Assembly (NCBI GenBank): GCA_001898405.1
Contig: MKTW01000002.1
Span: 373,719-437,718, forward strand
Direction of reading: 5' to 3'
Source of the DNA: Sphingobacteriales bacterium 44-61
GTDB taxonomy: Bacteria; Bacteroidota; Bacteroidia; Chitinophagales; Chitinophagaceae
Length of the DNA stretch: 64,000 nucleotides
Of this stretch, positions 1 through 7,934 are shown one piece after another (the stretch's first letter is position 1; every line of letters starts with the position of its first letter). Made by a program: the position numbers and the translations under genes. Below the pieces are notes generated by a model, which was not told where the DNA came from, did not search any database, and saw nothing but the letters and a program-made list of their open reading frames with translations.

Positions 1-137
1 ACTTTTTTTAACTGCCGGGTTTTTTCCAGTGCTTCTTCATTCATAAATCCCAGCATCAGCACTTTGGCCGTGGCGCTGTCCTGCACTATCACAGGAACAA
101 GCCCATCACTGTATTTGGAGAAATTGATCTGCATCAT
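1..137 (-). CDS. hisI: Phosphoribosyl-AMP cyclohydrolase (HisI or HisIE), N-terminal part, cut by window edge
   Basis: The reverse strand encodes MMQINFSKYSDGLVPVIVQD followed by a segment containing VLMLGFMNEEALEKT. This is the typical beginning of HisI, the enzyme that opens the purine ring of phosphoribosyl-AMP in the third step of histidine synthesis. Only about 45 residues are inside the window. The catalytic metal site and any fused HisE pyrophosphohydrolase domain would lie to the left. Two ATG codons are adjacent (137 and 134) and either could be the start. The gene begins three bases after the hisF stop codon, so it is almost certainly the distal gene of the his operon. In many Bacteroidota and enterobacteria this gene is a hisI-hisE fusion, but that cannot be seen here. 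Confidence 0.88.
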   Translation of the reverse strand, partial: MMQINFSKYSDGLVPVIVQDSATAKVLMLGFMNEEALEKTRQLKK

Positions 138-140
138 ATT

Positions 141-899
141 TTATTTTCTTACAGGAATATTTTTATCAGCTAAAAATTTTTTAAGTTCAGGTATACCTAT
201 CTCTTTAAAGTGGAACACACTTGCAGCCAGGGCTGCATCAGCAGCAGCTTCGTTGAATACATCTGCAAAATGCTGCATGGTACCGCCGCCGCCGCTTGCA
301 ATTACAGGAACAGGCAGTTGAGTAGCCAGTTGGCGGGTGATGGATAAAGCAAATCCCGATTTTGTTCCATCATGGTTCATGGATGTCAATAATATTTCAC
401 CAGCGCCGGCATCCACCGCCTGCTTTGCCCAATCGATGCACTTAAGGTCCGTTTTGGTCCTTCCTCCGGTAAGATAAACATACCATTCACCATCTCCTTC
501 CTGGCGGGTATCAATTGCCAGCACCACGCACTGACTGCCGAATTCTTTTGCGAGCTCGCCAACGAGGGCAGGATTTTTAACCGCTGCCGTATTCACAGAT
601 ATTTTATCCGCCCCATTCTGCAGCAGCAAATACACATCATCGACACTGCTGATACCACCGCCCACAGTAAAAGGTATATTCACCTGGCGCGCCACTTTGC
701 TGACCAGTTCTGAAAGCGTTTTTCTTCTTTCATGCGTAGCTGTAATGTCAAGAAAAACCAATTCATCAGCTCCCTGGCTGGCATACAAGGCAGCCAGTTC
801 TACCGGATCACCGGCATCTCTCAACTGAACGAAATTCGTTCCCTTTACAGTCCGCCCGTCTTTTATATCCAGGCAGGGTATAATGCGCTTAGTTAACAT
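141..899 (-). CDS. hisF: Imidazole glycerol phosphate synthase, cyclase subunit HisF
   Basis: HisF is the (beta/alpha)8-barrel half of imidazole glycerol phosphate synthase. It uses ammonia delivered by HisH to convert PRFAR into imidazole glycerol phosphate and AICAR. The protein begins [20 protein letters not shown], with the catalytic Asp of the CLDIKDGR motif. It also contains [21 protein letters not shown], the [14 protein letters not shown] phosphate-binding and catalytic Asp segment, and [11 protein letters not shown] place the start at 899, giving 252 residues, the usual length; the open frame continues 20 codons further, but those residues have no HisF counterpart. The start lies 11 bases inside the end of hisA, suggesting translational coupling. 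Its partner HisH is encoded three genes upstream. Confidence 0.97.
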   Translation of the reverse strand: MLTKRIIPCLDIKDGRTVKGTNFVQLRDAGDPVELAALYASQGADELVFLDITATHERRKTLSELVSKVARQVNIPFTVGGGISSVDDVYLLLQNGADKISVNTAAVKNPALVGELAKEFGSQCVVLAIDTRQEGDGEWYVYLTGGRTKTDLKCIDWAKQAVDAGAGEILLTSMNHDGTKSGFALSITRQLATQLPVPVIASGGGGTMQHFADVFNEAAADAALAASVFHFKEIGIPELKKFLADKNIPVRK

Positions 900-1617
900 C
901 TTCTGCAAATTGTTTAAGCTCTTCAAGACTGATCCTGTTCTCATAGATCGCTTTCCCAACGATCGCTCCGCGGCAACCGATCTCTTTTAACCGGTACAGA
1001 TCATCCAGGGATGATACACCGCCGCTGGCAATAAACCAAAGTGAAGGGAAACGCTCCAGTATCTCCTTATATAATACTGTAGATGGGCCTTCCAGCTTTC
1101 CATCCTTGCTTACATCGGTACAAAACAATTGCTGTATCCCTTTCCGGCTATATTGCCCGATAAAATCGAATACACTGATTGCCGTTGTTTCCATCCATCC
1201 ATGAATGGCAATCTTTTTTTCTTTTACATCAGCACCAAGCATAAATTTTTCTGCGCCGAAATGAAGCAGCCATTTTTCCAGTTCCGCTTCATTCTTTACA
1301 GCGATGCTGCCAACTGTTGCCCAACGGGCGCCCGAATCAAATACCAGTTGCACATCTTCCTGGCTGTTGATGCCACCGCCGAAATCAATTTCAAGGGATG
1401 TGTTGGCCGCGATCGCTTCCAGCACTTTCCAGTTCTTTACGGCTTTTTGCCGGGCTCCATCCAGGTCAACCAGGTGAAGGCGGCGCAGGCCGGCTGCTTC
1501 AAATTGTTTGGCAACTTCCAGCGGCTGTTCATGATAAGTTGTTTGCTGACTATAATCGCCCTGCGTCAGCCGCACGCATTTTCCATCTATAATATCTATG
1601 GCCGGAATGATCTGCAT
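889..1617 (-). CDS. hisA: ProFAR isomerase HisA
   Basis: HisA is 1-(5-phosphoribosyl)-5-[(5-phosphoribosylamino)methylideneamino]imidazole-4-carboxamide isomerase. It catalyses the Amadori rearrangement that makes the HisF/HisH substrate. The 242-residue barrel protein begins [20 protein letters not shown], with the catalytic Asp in AIDI. It shows DFGGGINS and [11 protein letters not shown], a second catalytic Asp in the [14 protein letters not shown] region, and the phosphate-binding [12 protein letters not shown]. Length and layout match the family. It overlaps hisF by 11 bases and starts three bases after the stop of the GNAT gene, so it is well embedded in the operon. Nothing appears truncated. 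Confidence 0.97.
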   Translation of the reverse strand: MQIIPAIDIIDGKCVRLTQGDYSQQTTYHEQPLEVAKQFEAAGLRRLHLVDLDGARQKAVKNWKVLEAIAANTSLEIDFGGGINSQEDVQLVFDSGARWATVGSIAVKNEAELEKWLLHFGAEKFMLGADVKEKKIAIHGWMETTAISVFDFIGQYSRKGIQQLFCTDVSKDGKLEGPSTVLYKEILERFPSLWFIASGGVSSLDDLYRLKEIGCRGAIVGKAIYENRISLEELKQFAEDVN

Positions 1618-1620
1618 AAC

Positions 1621-2028
1621 TCAGTTAAATCGTTTTTCCATTTTGATGAATTCAATATCTTTCTTCCACCAGCTTTCCCCGGTAGTGTACATCCCGAAGC
1701 GTTCATAAAAGCCGCGGGCAGATGCCCGCGCATTGCACCAGATCAGTTGCTTTCCTTCTTTTTCCGCCTGCTGTATCACATAATCCAACAATTGCGCCCC
1801 GTACCCTTTGCCCTGCTGGTTGGCCAGGGTGGCAAATTTGCGGAACTGGGTAGCATTCTCCTGCTCAAATAAAGACACCACAGAGACCAGCTTATCGTTA
1901 ATATATAATCCAAGATGCCTGCCTTTATTATCTTCCGGCAATTGCACATAGCTGATCTCTTCCTCCGGATACATTACCTGCTGGCGGATCTTCAAAATAG
2001 TGTCAATATCAACTGTACGGATATCCAT
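1621..2028 (-). CDS. GNAT-family N-acetyltransferase inside the his operon
   Basis: This 135-residue protein has the GNAT fold. Its acetyl-CoA pyrophosphate-binding motif A reads LANQQGKGYGAQLLDYVIQQ (about residues 68-87), and the C-terminal motif B region reads ARASARGFYERFGM, in which Y and F-G-M are typical. The substrate cannot be told from sequence. It lies between hisH and hisA, 9 bases after the hisH stop codon and 3 bases before the hisA start, and so must be co-transcribed with the histidine genes. It is not one of the known histidine-pathway enzymes. It could acetylate a small amine or amino acid connected with histidine metabolism, or be a passenger whose position is simply inherited. 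Confidence 0.9.
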   Translation of the reverse strand: MDIRTVDIDTILKIRQQVMYPEEEISYVQLPEDNKGRHLGLYINDKLVSVVSLFEQENATQFRKFATLANQQGKGYGAQLLDYVIQQAEKEGKQLIWCNARASARGFYERFGMYTTGESWWKKDIEFIKMEKRFN

Positions 2029-2037
2029 TGAGCTCGA

Positions 2038-2619
2038 TTACAGGTTTAGAAAATTCTGCAATAACCGCTGCCCTGCTTCTGCACTTTTTTCAGGGTGGAA
2101 TTGCACTCCATAAAAATTATCTTTTTGCAATGCACTGCTGAAATTGATCCCATATTCTGTAACAGCTACTGTTTCATCACAAAGCCCGGCATAATAGCTG
2201 TGTACAAAATAGAAATAAGGAGAACCGGTCAACCCCTCAAACAACTTTCCTTTAACGGATGCAGCCTGGTTCCAACCTATTTGCGGGGTTTTCAATCCCT
2301 GGTCAAACTTCCTTACCATGGTATCAAAAAGGCCAAGACAGGCAGTATCGCCTTCTTCGCTATGCCTGCACATCAGTTGCATGCCAAGGCATATACCTAA
2401 AACAGGTTGTTTAAGACTGCGCAATACTTCATCCAGGTTTCTTTCACGAAGGTATTTCATGGCAGAGCTGGCTTCACCTACTCCGGGAAAGATCACTTTG
2501 TCTGCTTTACGGATAAGTTCAGGATCATCCGTCACCATAGCCGGTGCGCCGATCCTTTCCATTGCAAAAAGCACGGATTGGATATTGCCTGCATTATATT
2601 TTACAATAGCTGTGCTCAT
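2038..2619 (-). CDS. hisH: Imidazole glycerol phosphate synthase, glutaminase subunit HisH
   Basis: HisH is the class I glutamine amidotransferase that hydrolyses glutamine and channels ammonia to HisF. The 193-residue sequence has the nucleophile Cys in VLGICLGMQLMC and the His/Glu pair in GVQFHPEKSA, which complete the catalytic triad. It also has the N-terminal IVKYNAGNIQSV and FPGVGEASSAM segments typical of HisH. The ATG at 2619 shares an ATGA overlap with the hisB stop codon, so the two are translationally coupled. The GNAT gene follows 9 bases downstream. Length and motifs are normal. Confidence 0.97.
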   Translation of the reverse strand: MSTAIVKYNAGNIQSVLFAMERIGAPAMVTDDPELIRKADKVIFPGVGEASSAMKYLRERNLDEVLRSLKQPVLGICLGMQLMCRHSEEGDTACLGLFDTMVRKFDQGLKTPQIGWNQAASVKGKLFEGLTGSPYFYFVHSYYAGLCDETVAVTEYGINFSSALQKDNFYGVQFHPEKSAEAGQRLLQNFLNL

Positions 2620-3749
2620 AACACTCCCTTTGTACTCGGCAAATAATTACTGAACGGGTCTTTTTTGACCGCCATCCTGATGGCTTTAGCAAATGCCTTG
2701 AATATTGCTTCTATCTTATGATGTTCATTTTCGCCGTTGCAACTGATATTGAGATTGCATTTTGCTGCATCACTGAAAGATTTGAAAAAATGAAAGAACA
2801 TCTCTGTCGGCATCTCTCCTATCTTTTCCCTTTTGAAAGCCGCATCCCATACGATCCAGTTGCGGCCACCAAAATCGATCAGCACTTTTGCATCAGCATC
2901 ATCCATTGGCAGTGCAAAGCCATAGCGTTCCATGCCAGTCTTATCTGCGAGCGCTTTGGCAAACGCTTCACCTAAAGCAATGCCTGTGTCTTCGATGGTA
3001 TGATGCTCATCAATCTGCAGGTCGCCTTTGCATTGAATGGAAAGATCAAGTTTTCCATGCCTGGCGATCTGCTCAAGCATATGATCAAAGAAGCCAATAC
3101 CTGTATGAATAGCTGCTTTGCCTGATCCGTCTGCATTCAGTTCGATACTGATGCTGGTTTCATTGGTATTGCGCTCATGCCTTACTTTCCGCAAACCATT
3201 TTTCAGGAAAGAATAGATCTCGTCCCAGTCATCAGTTGCCAGCGCTATCACTTCCCTGTATTCTTCTTCCTGCACAGGCGTCAGCGGGAGATGAGGCGAT
3301 CTGATCAGTATGCCTCTTACGCCGAGATTCTTTGCCAGTTGCATGTCCGACCAGCGGTCACCGACCATGAATGAATTGGCAAGGTCATATTTTTCCGGAT
3401 CAAGGAAATGTGTAAGCAATCCGGTTCCCGGCTTGCGTGTGGGCTGGTTCTCATGCTCGAATGTTTTATCGATATGCACTTCATCAAACACAAATCCTTC
3501 ACCGGCCAGCGTGCGGATCATAAGTTCCTGGTAAGGCCAGAACGTGTGTTCGGGAAAAATAGCTGTGCCCATGCCGTCCTGGTTAGTGATAAGCACTTTG
3601 TAATAGTCCAGCGAGGCAGCGATGCGGGAAAGGTTCGTAATCACGCCTTTCATAAAATGGATCTTGTCCAGCGAGTCGAGCTGGTAATCCGGTGGTTGCT
3701 CCTGCAGGATCACTCCGTCGCGATCCAGGAATAATACGCGTTTTGGCAT
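2616..3749 (-). CDS. hisB: Bifunctional histidinol-phosphatase / imidazoleglycerol-phosphate dehydratase HisB
   Basis: A two-domain enzyme of 377 residues. The N-terminal HAD-type histidinol-phosphatase (about residues 1-165) has the nucleophile/acid pair in FLDRDGV (D9, D11), ITNQDGMGT and VGDRWSDMQLA. The C-terminal imidazoleglycerol-phosphate dehydratase (about 185-377) has the metal-binding His clusters FFDHMLEQIARHG, DEHHTIEDTG and ENEHHKIEAIFKAF. This is the fused arrangement known from E. coli. One oddity: the loop that carries four zinc ligands (Cys, His, Cys, Cys) in the E. coli phosphatase domain reads HIDKTFEHENQPTRKP here, so none of the four is kept, while the catalytic Asp residues are. 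It overlaps hisH by four bases and lies 15 bases after hisC. Confidence 0.96.
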   Translation of the reverse strand: MPKRVLFLDRDGVILQEQPPDYQLDSLDKIHFMKGVITNLSRIAASLDYYKVLITNQDGMGTAIFPEHTFWPYQELMIRTLAGEGFVFDEVHIDKTFEHENQPTRKPGTGLLTHFLDPEKYDLANSFMVGDRWSDMQLAKNLGVRGILIRSPHLPLTPVQEEEYREVIALATDDWDEIYSFLKNGLRKVRHERNTNETSISIELNADGSGKAAIHTGIGFFDHMLEQIARHGKLDLSIQCKGDLQIDEHHTIEDTGIALGEAFAKALADKTGMERYGFALPMDDADAKVLIDFGGRNWIVWDAAFKREKIGEMPTEMFFHFFKSFSDAAKCNLNISCNGENEHHKIEAIFKAFAKAIRMAVKKDPFSNYLPSTKGVL

Positions 3750-3764
3750 TATAAAGTGTTTTAA

Positions 3765-4835
3765 TTATTTCGCTTTGCTTGCAAGTTTCATATACCCGAT
3801 CATGGCATCTACCAGTAAAGTATTTTCTGCTTCTGTTCCGATAGTGATGCGAAGGCATCCTTCACATAATTGCACATTGCTTCTGTCGCGCACTACAATA
3901 CCTTGCTCCAGCAGGTACTCATACACTTCTTTTGCATTTCTCACTTTAGCCAGCAGGAAGTTTGCATCTGAAGGGTATACATGCTCGATCAATGGCATCC
4001 GGCGGAATACATTCGCCAGTTCATCCCGCATAGCCACGATCTCTTTGATCATATCATTTACCTGTCCTGTTTCTTCCAGCGCCTGCAAAGCCAGTTCCTG
4101 CGTAGCCTGGTTAATATTATATGGCGGCTTTATCTTATTCAGCCAGTCAATGATCTCCGGCGAAGCAAAAGCCATCCCCAATCTCAAAGCTGCGAGCCCC
4201 CAGGCTTTGCTGAACGTTTGCAACACCACCAGGTTGGGATATTCTTTCAATTCCATAAGCCAGGAACGCTGACGTGCGAAATTGATATAGGCTTCATCTA
4301 TCACTACCAGCCCTTCAAAATTGTTCAGCAATAATGCGATGTCATCATATTGGATACTGTTACCCGTGGGGTTATTGGGAGAACAAACCCAGACGATCTT
4401 GGTATTTGCGTCTACGAGCGATTCTATTGTTTCCAGGTCTAATTGAAAGCCGGTGGTGAGACTAGCTTTTCTTATTTCCACATCGTTGATAGCCGCGCTT
4501 ACTTCATACATCCCATAAGTAGGCGGACAAATGATCACATTGTCTTTACCCGGTTCACAAAAACAACGGTAGAGCAGGTCAATGCACTCATCGCTTCCAT
4601 TGCCCAGGAAGACCTGGTTTGTATCCACGGATTTTATCCGGCTGACCGATTCTTTCAGTTTATGCTGATGCGGGTCAGGATAACGATTGTACCATTTAAA
4701 CAAAGGCGAGCCCAGGCTGTTTTCATTGGCATCCAGGAACACTTTGGCTTCTCCGCTGAATTCATCCCTCGCAGATGAATAGGGTTTTACTTTTTTAATG
4801 TTCTCGCGAACAAGTTTCGAGATGATATCGCTCAT
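3765..4835 (-). CDS. hisC: Histidinol-phosphate aminotransferase HisC
   Basis: HisC is a fold-type I PLP enzyme that transfers the amino group of glutamate to imidazole acetol phosphate. The 356-residue protein has the cofactor-contacting segment GNGSDECIDLLYRCFC, the conserved VCSPNNPTGN, VIDEAYINF and the PLP-lysine segment TFSKAWGLAALRLG. The Arg of CLRITIG near the C-terminus fits the substrate-carboxylate Arg of the family. It sits 15 bases upstream of hisB and 7 bases downstream of hisD, in the same order as the classical his operon. Length is standard. Confidence 0.96.
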   Translation of the reverse strand: MSDIISKLVRENIKKVKPYSSARDEFSGEAKVFLDANENSLGSPLFKWYNRYPDPHQHKLKESVSRIKSVDTNQVFLGNGSDECIDLLYRCFCEPGKDNVIICPPTYGMYEVSAAINDVEIRKASLTTGFQLDLETIESLVDANTKIVWVCSPNNPTGNSIQYDDIALLLNNFEGLVVIDEAYINFARQRSWLMELKEYPNLVVLQTFSKAWGLAALRLGMAFASPEIIDWLNKIKPPYNINQATQELALQALEETGQVNDMIKEIVAMRDELANVFRRMPLIEHVYPSDANFLLAKVRNAKEVYEYLLEQGIVVRDRSNVQLCEGCLRITIGTEAENTLLVDAMIGYMKLASKAK

Positions 4836-4842
4836 AAATAAT

Positions 4843-6117
4843 TTATTTCAATCTTATCTTAACAGCATTTGCGTGTGCTTCCAGTCCTTCTGCCATGGCC
4901 ATTCTCACTACGGTATCACCAAGCCCCCGAAGCCCCTCTTTGGTCAGTTGCTGGTAAGTGATCTTTTTTACAAAACTATCCACGCTTACGCCGCTGTAAG
5001 CCCGTGCAAATCCGTTGGTAGGCAAAGTATGGTTGGTGCCGCTTGCATAGTCGCCTGCGCTTTCGGGTGAATAATGCCCCAGGAACACAGAGCCGGCATT
5101 GATGACTTTGGAAGCAATTTCTTCTTCCCCGGCACAGGCAATGATCAGGTGCTCGGCTGCATATTCATTTACCAGCGAAACGGCTTCTTCTATAGTGGTA
5201 GTGATGATAGCACGGCTATTAGCCAGCGCTTTCAAAGCAAACGCTTCACGCGGCAATTGCGCCACCTGTTTGTCTATTTCCTGCTGCACCAACCTTGCCA
5301 CTTCAGCAGAAGTAGTTACCAGCAACACCTGGCTATCAGGTCCGTGTTCAGCTTGTGAAAGCAGATCGGCAGCTACAAAAGCGGGATCTGCCGTTTCATC
5401 GGCCAGCACGCAAACTTCACTGGGACCAGCCGGCATATCAATCGCTGTGCTGGCAGATTGCACCAATTGTTTTGCACCATTTACATACTGATTACCCGGT
5501 CCGAATATTTTGTACACTTTGGGAATACTTTCCGTTCCATAAGCCATTGCAGCAATGGCCTGCGCTCCACCCACTTTAAATATTTTAGTGATGCCGGCCA
5601 ATTGTGCTGCAAATAATATGGCAGGATGAACAGTACCATCTTTTTGTGGAGGCGTACACAATACAATTTCTTTACAGCCGGCCAGCTTGGCAGGAATGCC
5701 CAGCATCAGCACCGTCGAAAATAAAGGAGCTGTTCCGCCCGGAACATACAACCCCACTCTTTCAATACCGCTTGATTTACGCCAGCATTTTACTCCCGGC
5801 ATAATCTCAATTGGAGTTTCTTCCTTTAATTGAAAAGAATGAAAGGTTTCAATATTGCGTTTGGCTAATTGAATGGCTTCTTTCAATTCCTGGCCGATCA
5901 ACTCCTTTGAAGCATTTATTTCTTTTTCACTTACCTGTAATTTTTTTATAGATACCCCATCAAATTCACGGGTGAATTTGCGCACGGCTTTATCTCCTCC
6001 TGCCTTTACTTTCAGCAGTACTTTACGGATAGCTTTTTCCAATTGCTCCGGTTCATATACAGGCCGCTGAAGCAACACTGGCCATTGATCAGGAGATGGG
6101 TGAAGAATTAATTGCAT
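4843..6117 (-). CDS. hisD: Histidinol dehydrogenase HisD
   Basis: HisD oxidises L-histidinol in two NAD-dependent steps to L-histidine, using a bound zinc ion. The 424-residue protein contains the family signature blocks GLYVPGGTAPLFSTVLMLGI, GGAQAIAAMAYGTESIPKV, FGPGNQYVNGAKQLV and MPAGPSEVCVLADE. Further on it has the zinc/substrate region LLSQAEHGPDSQVLLV and the C-terminal EHL plus GDYASGTNHTLPTNGFAR. It is the second structural gene of the operon, 21 bases after hisG and 7 bases before hisC. No unusual features are seen. Confidence 0.97.
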   Translation of the reverse strand: MQLILHPSPDQWPVLLQRPVYEPEQLEKAIRKVLLKVKAGGDKAVRKFTREFDGVSIKKLQVSEKEINASKELIGQELKEAIQLAKRNIETFHSFQLKEETPIEIMPGVKCWRKSSGIERVGLYVPGGTAPLFSTVLMLGIPAKLAGCKEIVLCTPPQKDGTVHPAILFAAQLAGITKIFKVGGAQAIAAMAYGTESIPKVYKIFGPGNQYVNGAKQLVQSASTAIDMPAGPSEVCVLADETADPAFVAADLLSQAEHGPDSQVLLVTTSAEVARLVQQEIDKQVAQLPREAFALKALANSRAIITTTIEEAVSLVNEYAAEHLIIACAGEEEIASKVINAGSVFLGHYSPESAGDYASGTNHTLPTNGFARAYSGVSVDSFVKKITYQQLTKEGLRGLGDTVVRMAMAEGLEAHANAVKIRLK

Positions 6118-6138
6118 CTTATGTATGGTGTTGCTGAT

Positions 6139-6990
6139 TTACAAAATCATTTTCTCGATCGGCACTACTAAAATTCCCTGAGCACCTGCTGCTTTCAGTT
6201 GTTCGATGATATTCCAAAAGTCATTCTCATCAATCACACTGTGTACGCTGCTCCATCCGGAAGCTGCCAGTGGCAGCACGGTCGGGCTTTTCATCCCAGG
6301 CAATAAAGCAATGATCTCCTGTAATTTTTCATTGGGAGCATTCAGCAGGATGTATTTATTGTTCCGCGCCTGTTTTACAGAACGGATGCGGAAAAGCAGG
6401 CGTTGAAGTATTTGCTGCTGCTCTGCATTGAGGCTTTTATTCCGGATCAATACGGCTTGTGAGTGGAGAATGGTTTCCGCTTCCTGCAGGCCATTGGTCA
6501 ATAAAGTGGAGCCGCTGCTTACGAGATCGCAGATAGCTTCTGCCAGTCCGATCCCTGGTGCTATTTCTACACTGCCGCTGATCTCGTGAATTTCTGCAGC
6601 GATATTATGTTTGGTAAGATAATCCTGGAGGATCACCGGGTAACTGGTAGCGATCCTTTTGCCGGCCAAGGCCTGGCGGTCGTAAGGCTCATTCCGGCTC
6701 ACAGCTATGGAAAGCCGGCATTTTCCAAAACCGAGCTGCTCCAGCACTTCGACTTCCTTTTTTTTCTCATAAACCACGTTCTCACCCACGATCCCTGCAT
6801 CTGCAACGGCGTCTTCCACGTACTGGGGAATATCATCATCCCGCAGAAAATAGACATCTAAAGGGAAGTTGGAAGCAGAGGATTTAAGCTTATTGCCGCC
6901 ATTGGAGATATCGATACCGCATTCTTTGAAAAGGCGGACAGAATCTTCATGGAGCCGGCCGGATTTCTGTATTGCAATCTTGATTTTCAT
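6139..6990 (-). CDS. hisG: ATP phosphoribosyltransferase HisG (long form)
   Basis: HisG catalyses the first, committed step of histidine synthesis, joining ATP and PRPP, and is normally feedback-inhibited by histidine. The protein (283 residues) begins KIAIQKSGRLHEDSVRLF and has DAGIVGENVVYE, the PRPP-binding segment IGLAEAICDLVSSGSTLLTN, and a C-terminal extension from about residue 210. That extension matches the regulatory HisG_C domain, so this is the long, HisZ-independent form. It is the first structural gene after the attenuator; the terminator hairpin ends about 15 bases before its ATG. It is therefore regulated at two levels: attenuation of the operon (seen in the DNA) and probable allosteric inhibition (known for the family). 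Confidence 0.97.
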   Translation of the reverse strand: MKIKIAIQKSGRLHEDSVRLFKECGIDISNGGNKLKSSASNFPLDVYFLRDDDIPQYVEDAVADAGIVGENVVYEKKKEVEVLEQLGFGKCRLSIAVSRNEPYDRQALAGKRIATSYPVILQDYLTKHNIAAEIHEISGSVEIAPGIGLAEAICDLVSSGSTLLTNGLQEAETILHSQAVLIRNKSLNAEQQQILQRLLFRIRSVKQARNNKYILLNAPNEKLQEIIALLPGMKSPTVLPLAASGWSSVHSVIDENDFWNIIEQLKAAGAQGILVVPIEKMIL

Positions 6991-7000
6991 ATACTTATAA

Positions 7001-7031
7001 ATAAAAAGGGCCTACCTGATCTGGTAAGCCC
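7001..7031 (-). terminator. his operon attenuator (intrinsic terminator)
   Basis: On the reverse strand GGGCTTACC (7031-7023) and GGTAGGCCC (7016-7008) form a 9-bp stem with one G-T wobble and a 6-base loop. It is followed directly by TTTTTAT. The hairpin lies between the leader peptide and hisG. Its upstream arm can instead pair with GGTAAGC at 7081-7075, so terminator formation is conditional. Confidence 0.9.
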
Positions 7032-7081
7032 TTCAACGATTTAATTATGTTTCAGTCTACATAATACCATCACAGCTTACC
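7023..7081 (-). promoter_or_regulatory. his antiterminator pairing
   Basis: GGTAAGC at 7081-7075, inside leader codons 15-17, is perfectly complementary over 7 bases to GCTTACC at 7029-7023, which is the upstream arm of the terminator. A competing earlier stem is possible between CTTGC and GTAAG within the leader codons; this would sequester the antiterminator strand when translation runs to the stop codon. These are the three alternative pairings of a classical amino-acid attenuator. Confidence 0.8.
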
Positions 7082-7125
7082 GCTTGTGCAAGATGATGAT
7101 GATGAATATGAAGAATTGTCTGCAT
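7057..7125 (-). CDS. hisL: his operon leader peptide, 22 residues with five histidines
   Basis: A short frame beginning at the ATG at 7125 and ending in TAG encodes a 22-residue peptide whose residues 5-12 are LHIHHHHL, giving five His codons (all CAT) within six codons. It is located just after a good promoter and just before the conditional terminator of hisG. This is the arrangement of the leader peptides of enterobacterial his operons. A ribosome that stalls on the CAT run when charged His-tRNA is scarce would cover the upstream RNA and leave GGTAAGC (7081-7075) free to pair with the terminator's first arm. The frame is too short for routine gene callers. The peptide itself is not expected to have a function. 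Confidence 0.9.
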   Translation of the reverse strand: MQTILHIHHHHLAQAVSCDGIM

Positions 7126-7141
7126 GTTTAAATTGGTAGCG

Positions 7142-7149
7142 CAAAATTA
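7142..7149 (-). promoter_or_regulatory. Promoter -7 element of the his operon
   Basis: TAATTTTG on the reverse strand exactly matches the Bacteroidota -7 consensus TAnnTTTG and lies 17 bases before the leader ATG. A T-rich stretch (TTTT) occurs 19 bases further upstream in place of a perfect -33 TTTG. The stretch from here to 7284 shows no other feature. Confidence 0.7.
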
Positions 7150-7283
7150 GGAAGCTTTCGCGAACAGAAAAATTTATTTATTAATGGTAAACCATTAGAA
7201 AAAACCTGAAAATACCCTAACAAACTATTGGTTGTTTCAAAAATTCAATTTATTATTGTACTGGTTTTTCATAGGATATTGGA

Positions 7284-7323
7284 TTTTAAAAACGGGGCTG
7301 GATTTTTATCCTGGCCCCTTTTT
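7284..7323 (-). terminator. Terminator after the AhpD-like gene
   Basis: On the reverse strand GGGGC and GCCCC (7318-7294), with inner GGAT/ATCC pairs around an A-rich loop, form an imperfect hairpin followed by GTTTTTAAAA. It lies about 75 bases after the stop codon of the AhpD-like gene. The sequence is also T-rich on the other side, so it could work in both directions. Confidence 0.6.
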
Positions 7324-7397
7324 CATTAGAGAGTTTACCATTACACACCGATCGAAAGGCGATATACAGCTATTATTCTACTAGTAGCATTAAGCTG

Positions 7398-7865
7398 TTA
7401 ATTAGCATGAACGCTTTCCCTCACTTTGTAATTACCCGCTACTGCACCAAAAGAACGTACAAGACGGTTCCAGGTATTAATCTGCGCAATCACTAATGTA
7501 AGATAGGCGATCTCTGCTTTTGAAAAATATTTCGCCAGTTCATCATGAATATGATCACTGCTTTCTTCTGCCCGCATATGGGTCAGTGTTTCCGCAAAAG
7601 CAAGTGCAGCCTGCTCCTTGGGTGTATAATACGATGTTTCCCGCCAGGCTGATACGGAATAGAGCCGCTGGGGAGTTTCGCCAAGATGGATCGCTTCCTT
7701 ATAATGCATATCAATACAATAAGCACAACTGTTGATCTGTGACACCCTGAATTTTAAAAGCTTTGCCAGTTTCTGATCAAGCCCCGATGCAGCGATATAG
7801 GTTTCTATATTCGCCATTAACTGGTACATTCCTTCCGGCAGTTCTGAAAAAAGAATCCTTTCCAT
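7398..7865 (-). CDS. AhpD-like carboxymuconolactone decarboxylase family protein, ECF41 partner
   Basis: This 155-residue all-helical protein has the AhpD core signature NSCAYCIDMH, with the redox pair C47 and C50 and H54 (CxxCxxxH). An acidic helix follows around TPKEQAALAFAETLT. Family members are peroxidase-like or decarboxylase-like enzymes, and the CxxC suggests thiol redox chemistry; the substrate is unknown. It lies 69 bases downstream of an ECF41 sigma factor gene on the same strand. Genes of exactly this kind are the usual neighbour and regulatory target of ECF41 factors. A possible ECF41 promoter is seen in the gap between the two (7897-7923). The ATG at 7865 is the only sensible start. 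Confidence 0.9.
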   Translation of the reverse strand: MERILFSELPEGMYQLMANIETYIAASGLDQKLAKLLKFRVSQINSCAYCIDMHYKEAIHLGETPQRLYSVSAWRETSYYTPKEQAALAFAETLTHMRAEESSDHIHDELAKYFSKAEIAYLTLVIAQINTWNRLVRSFGAVAGNYKVRESVHAN

Positions 7866-7896
7866 ACTATTTTGTTTTTATGATTTATATATAGAA

Positions 7897-7923
7897 AACA
7901 AAGCAGCAAAAGAAAACGTGACA
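7897..7923 (-). promoter_or_regulatory. Possible ECF41-dependent promoter
   Basis: The reverse strand has TGTCACG (7923-7917), then 16 bases, then TGTT (7900-7897). The published ECF41 target motif, as I remember it, is TGTCACA-N16-CGTC. The -35 part matches 6 of 7 bases and the spacing is right, but the -10 part matches only 2 of 4. It is in the expected place, directly upstream of the AhpD-like gene. Confidence 0.4.
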
Positions 7924-7934
7924 GATTCCCGCAA

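Noticed and set aside
899-959. Upstream extension of hisF
   Set aside because: The 20 extra residues do not fit HisF, and the ATG at 899 gives the standard length and start.
1129-1872. Forward frame of 247 codons opposite hisA and the GNAT gene
   Set aside because: It crosses two well-supported reverse genes and has no domain character.
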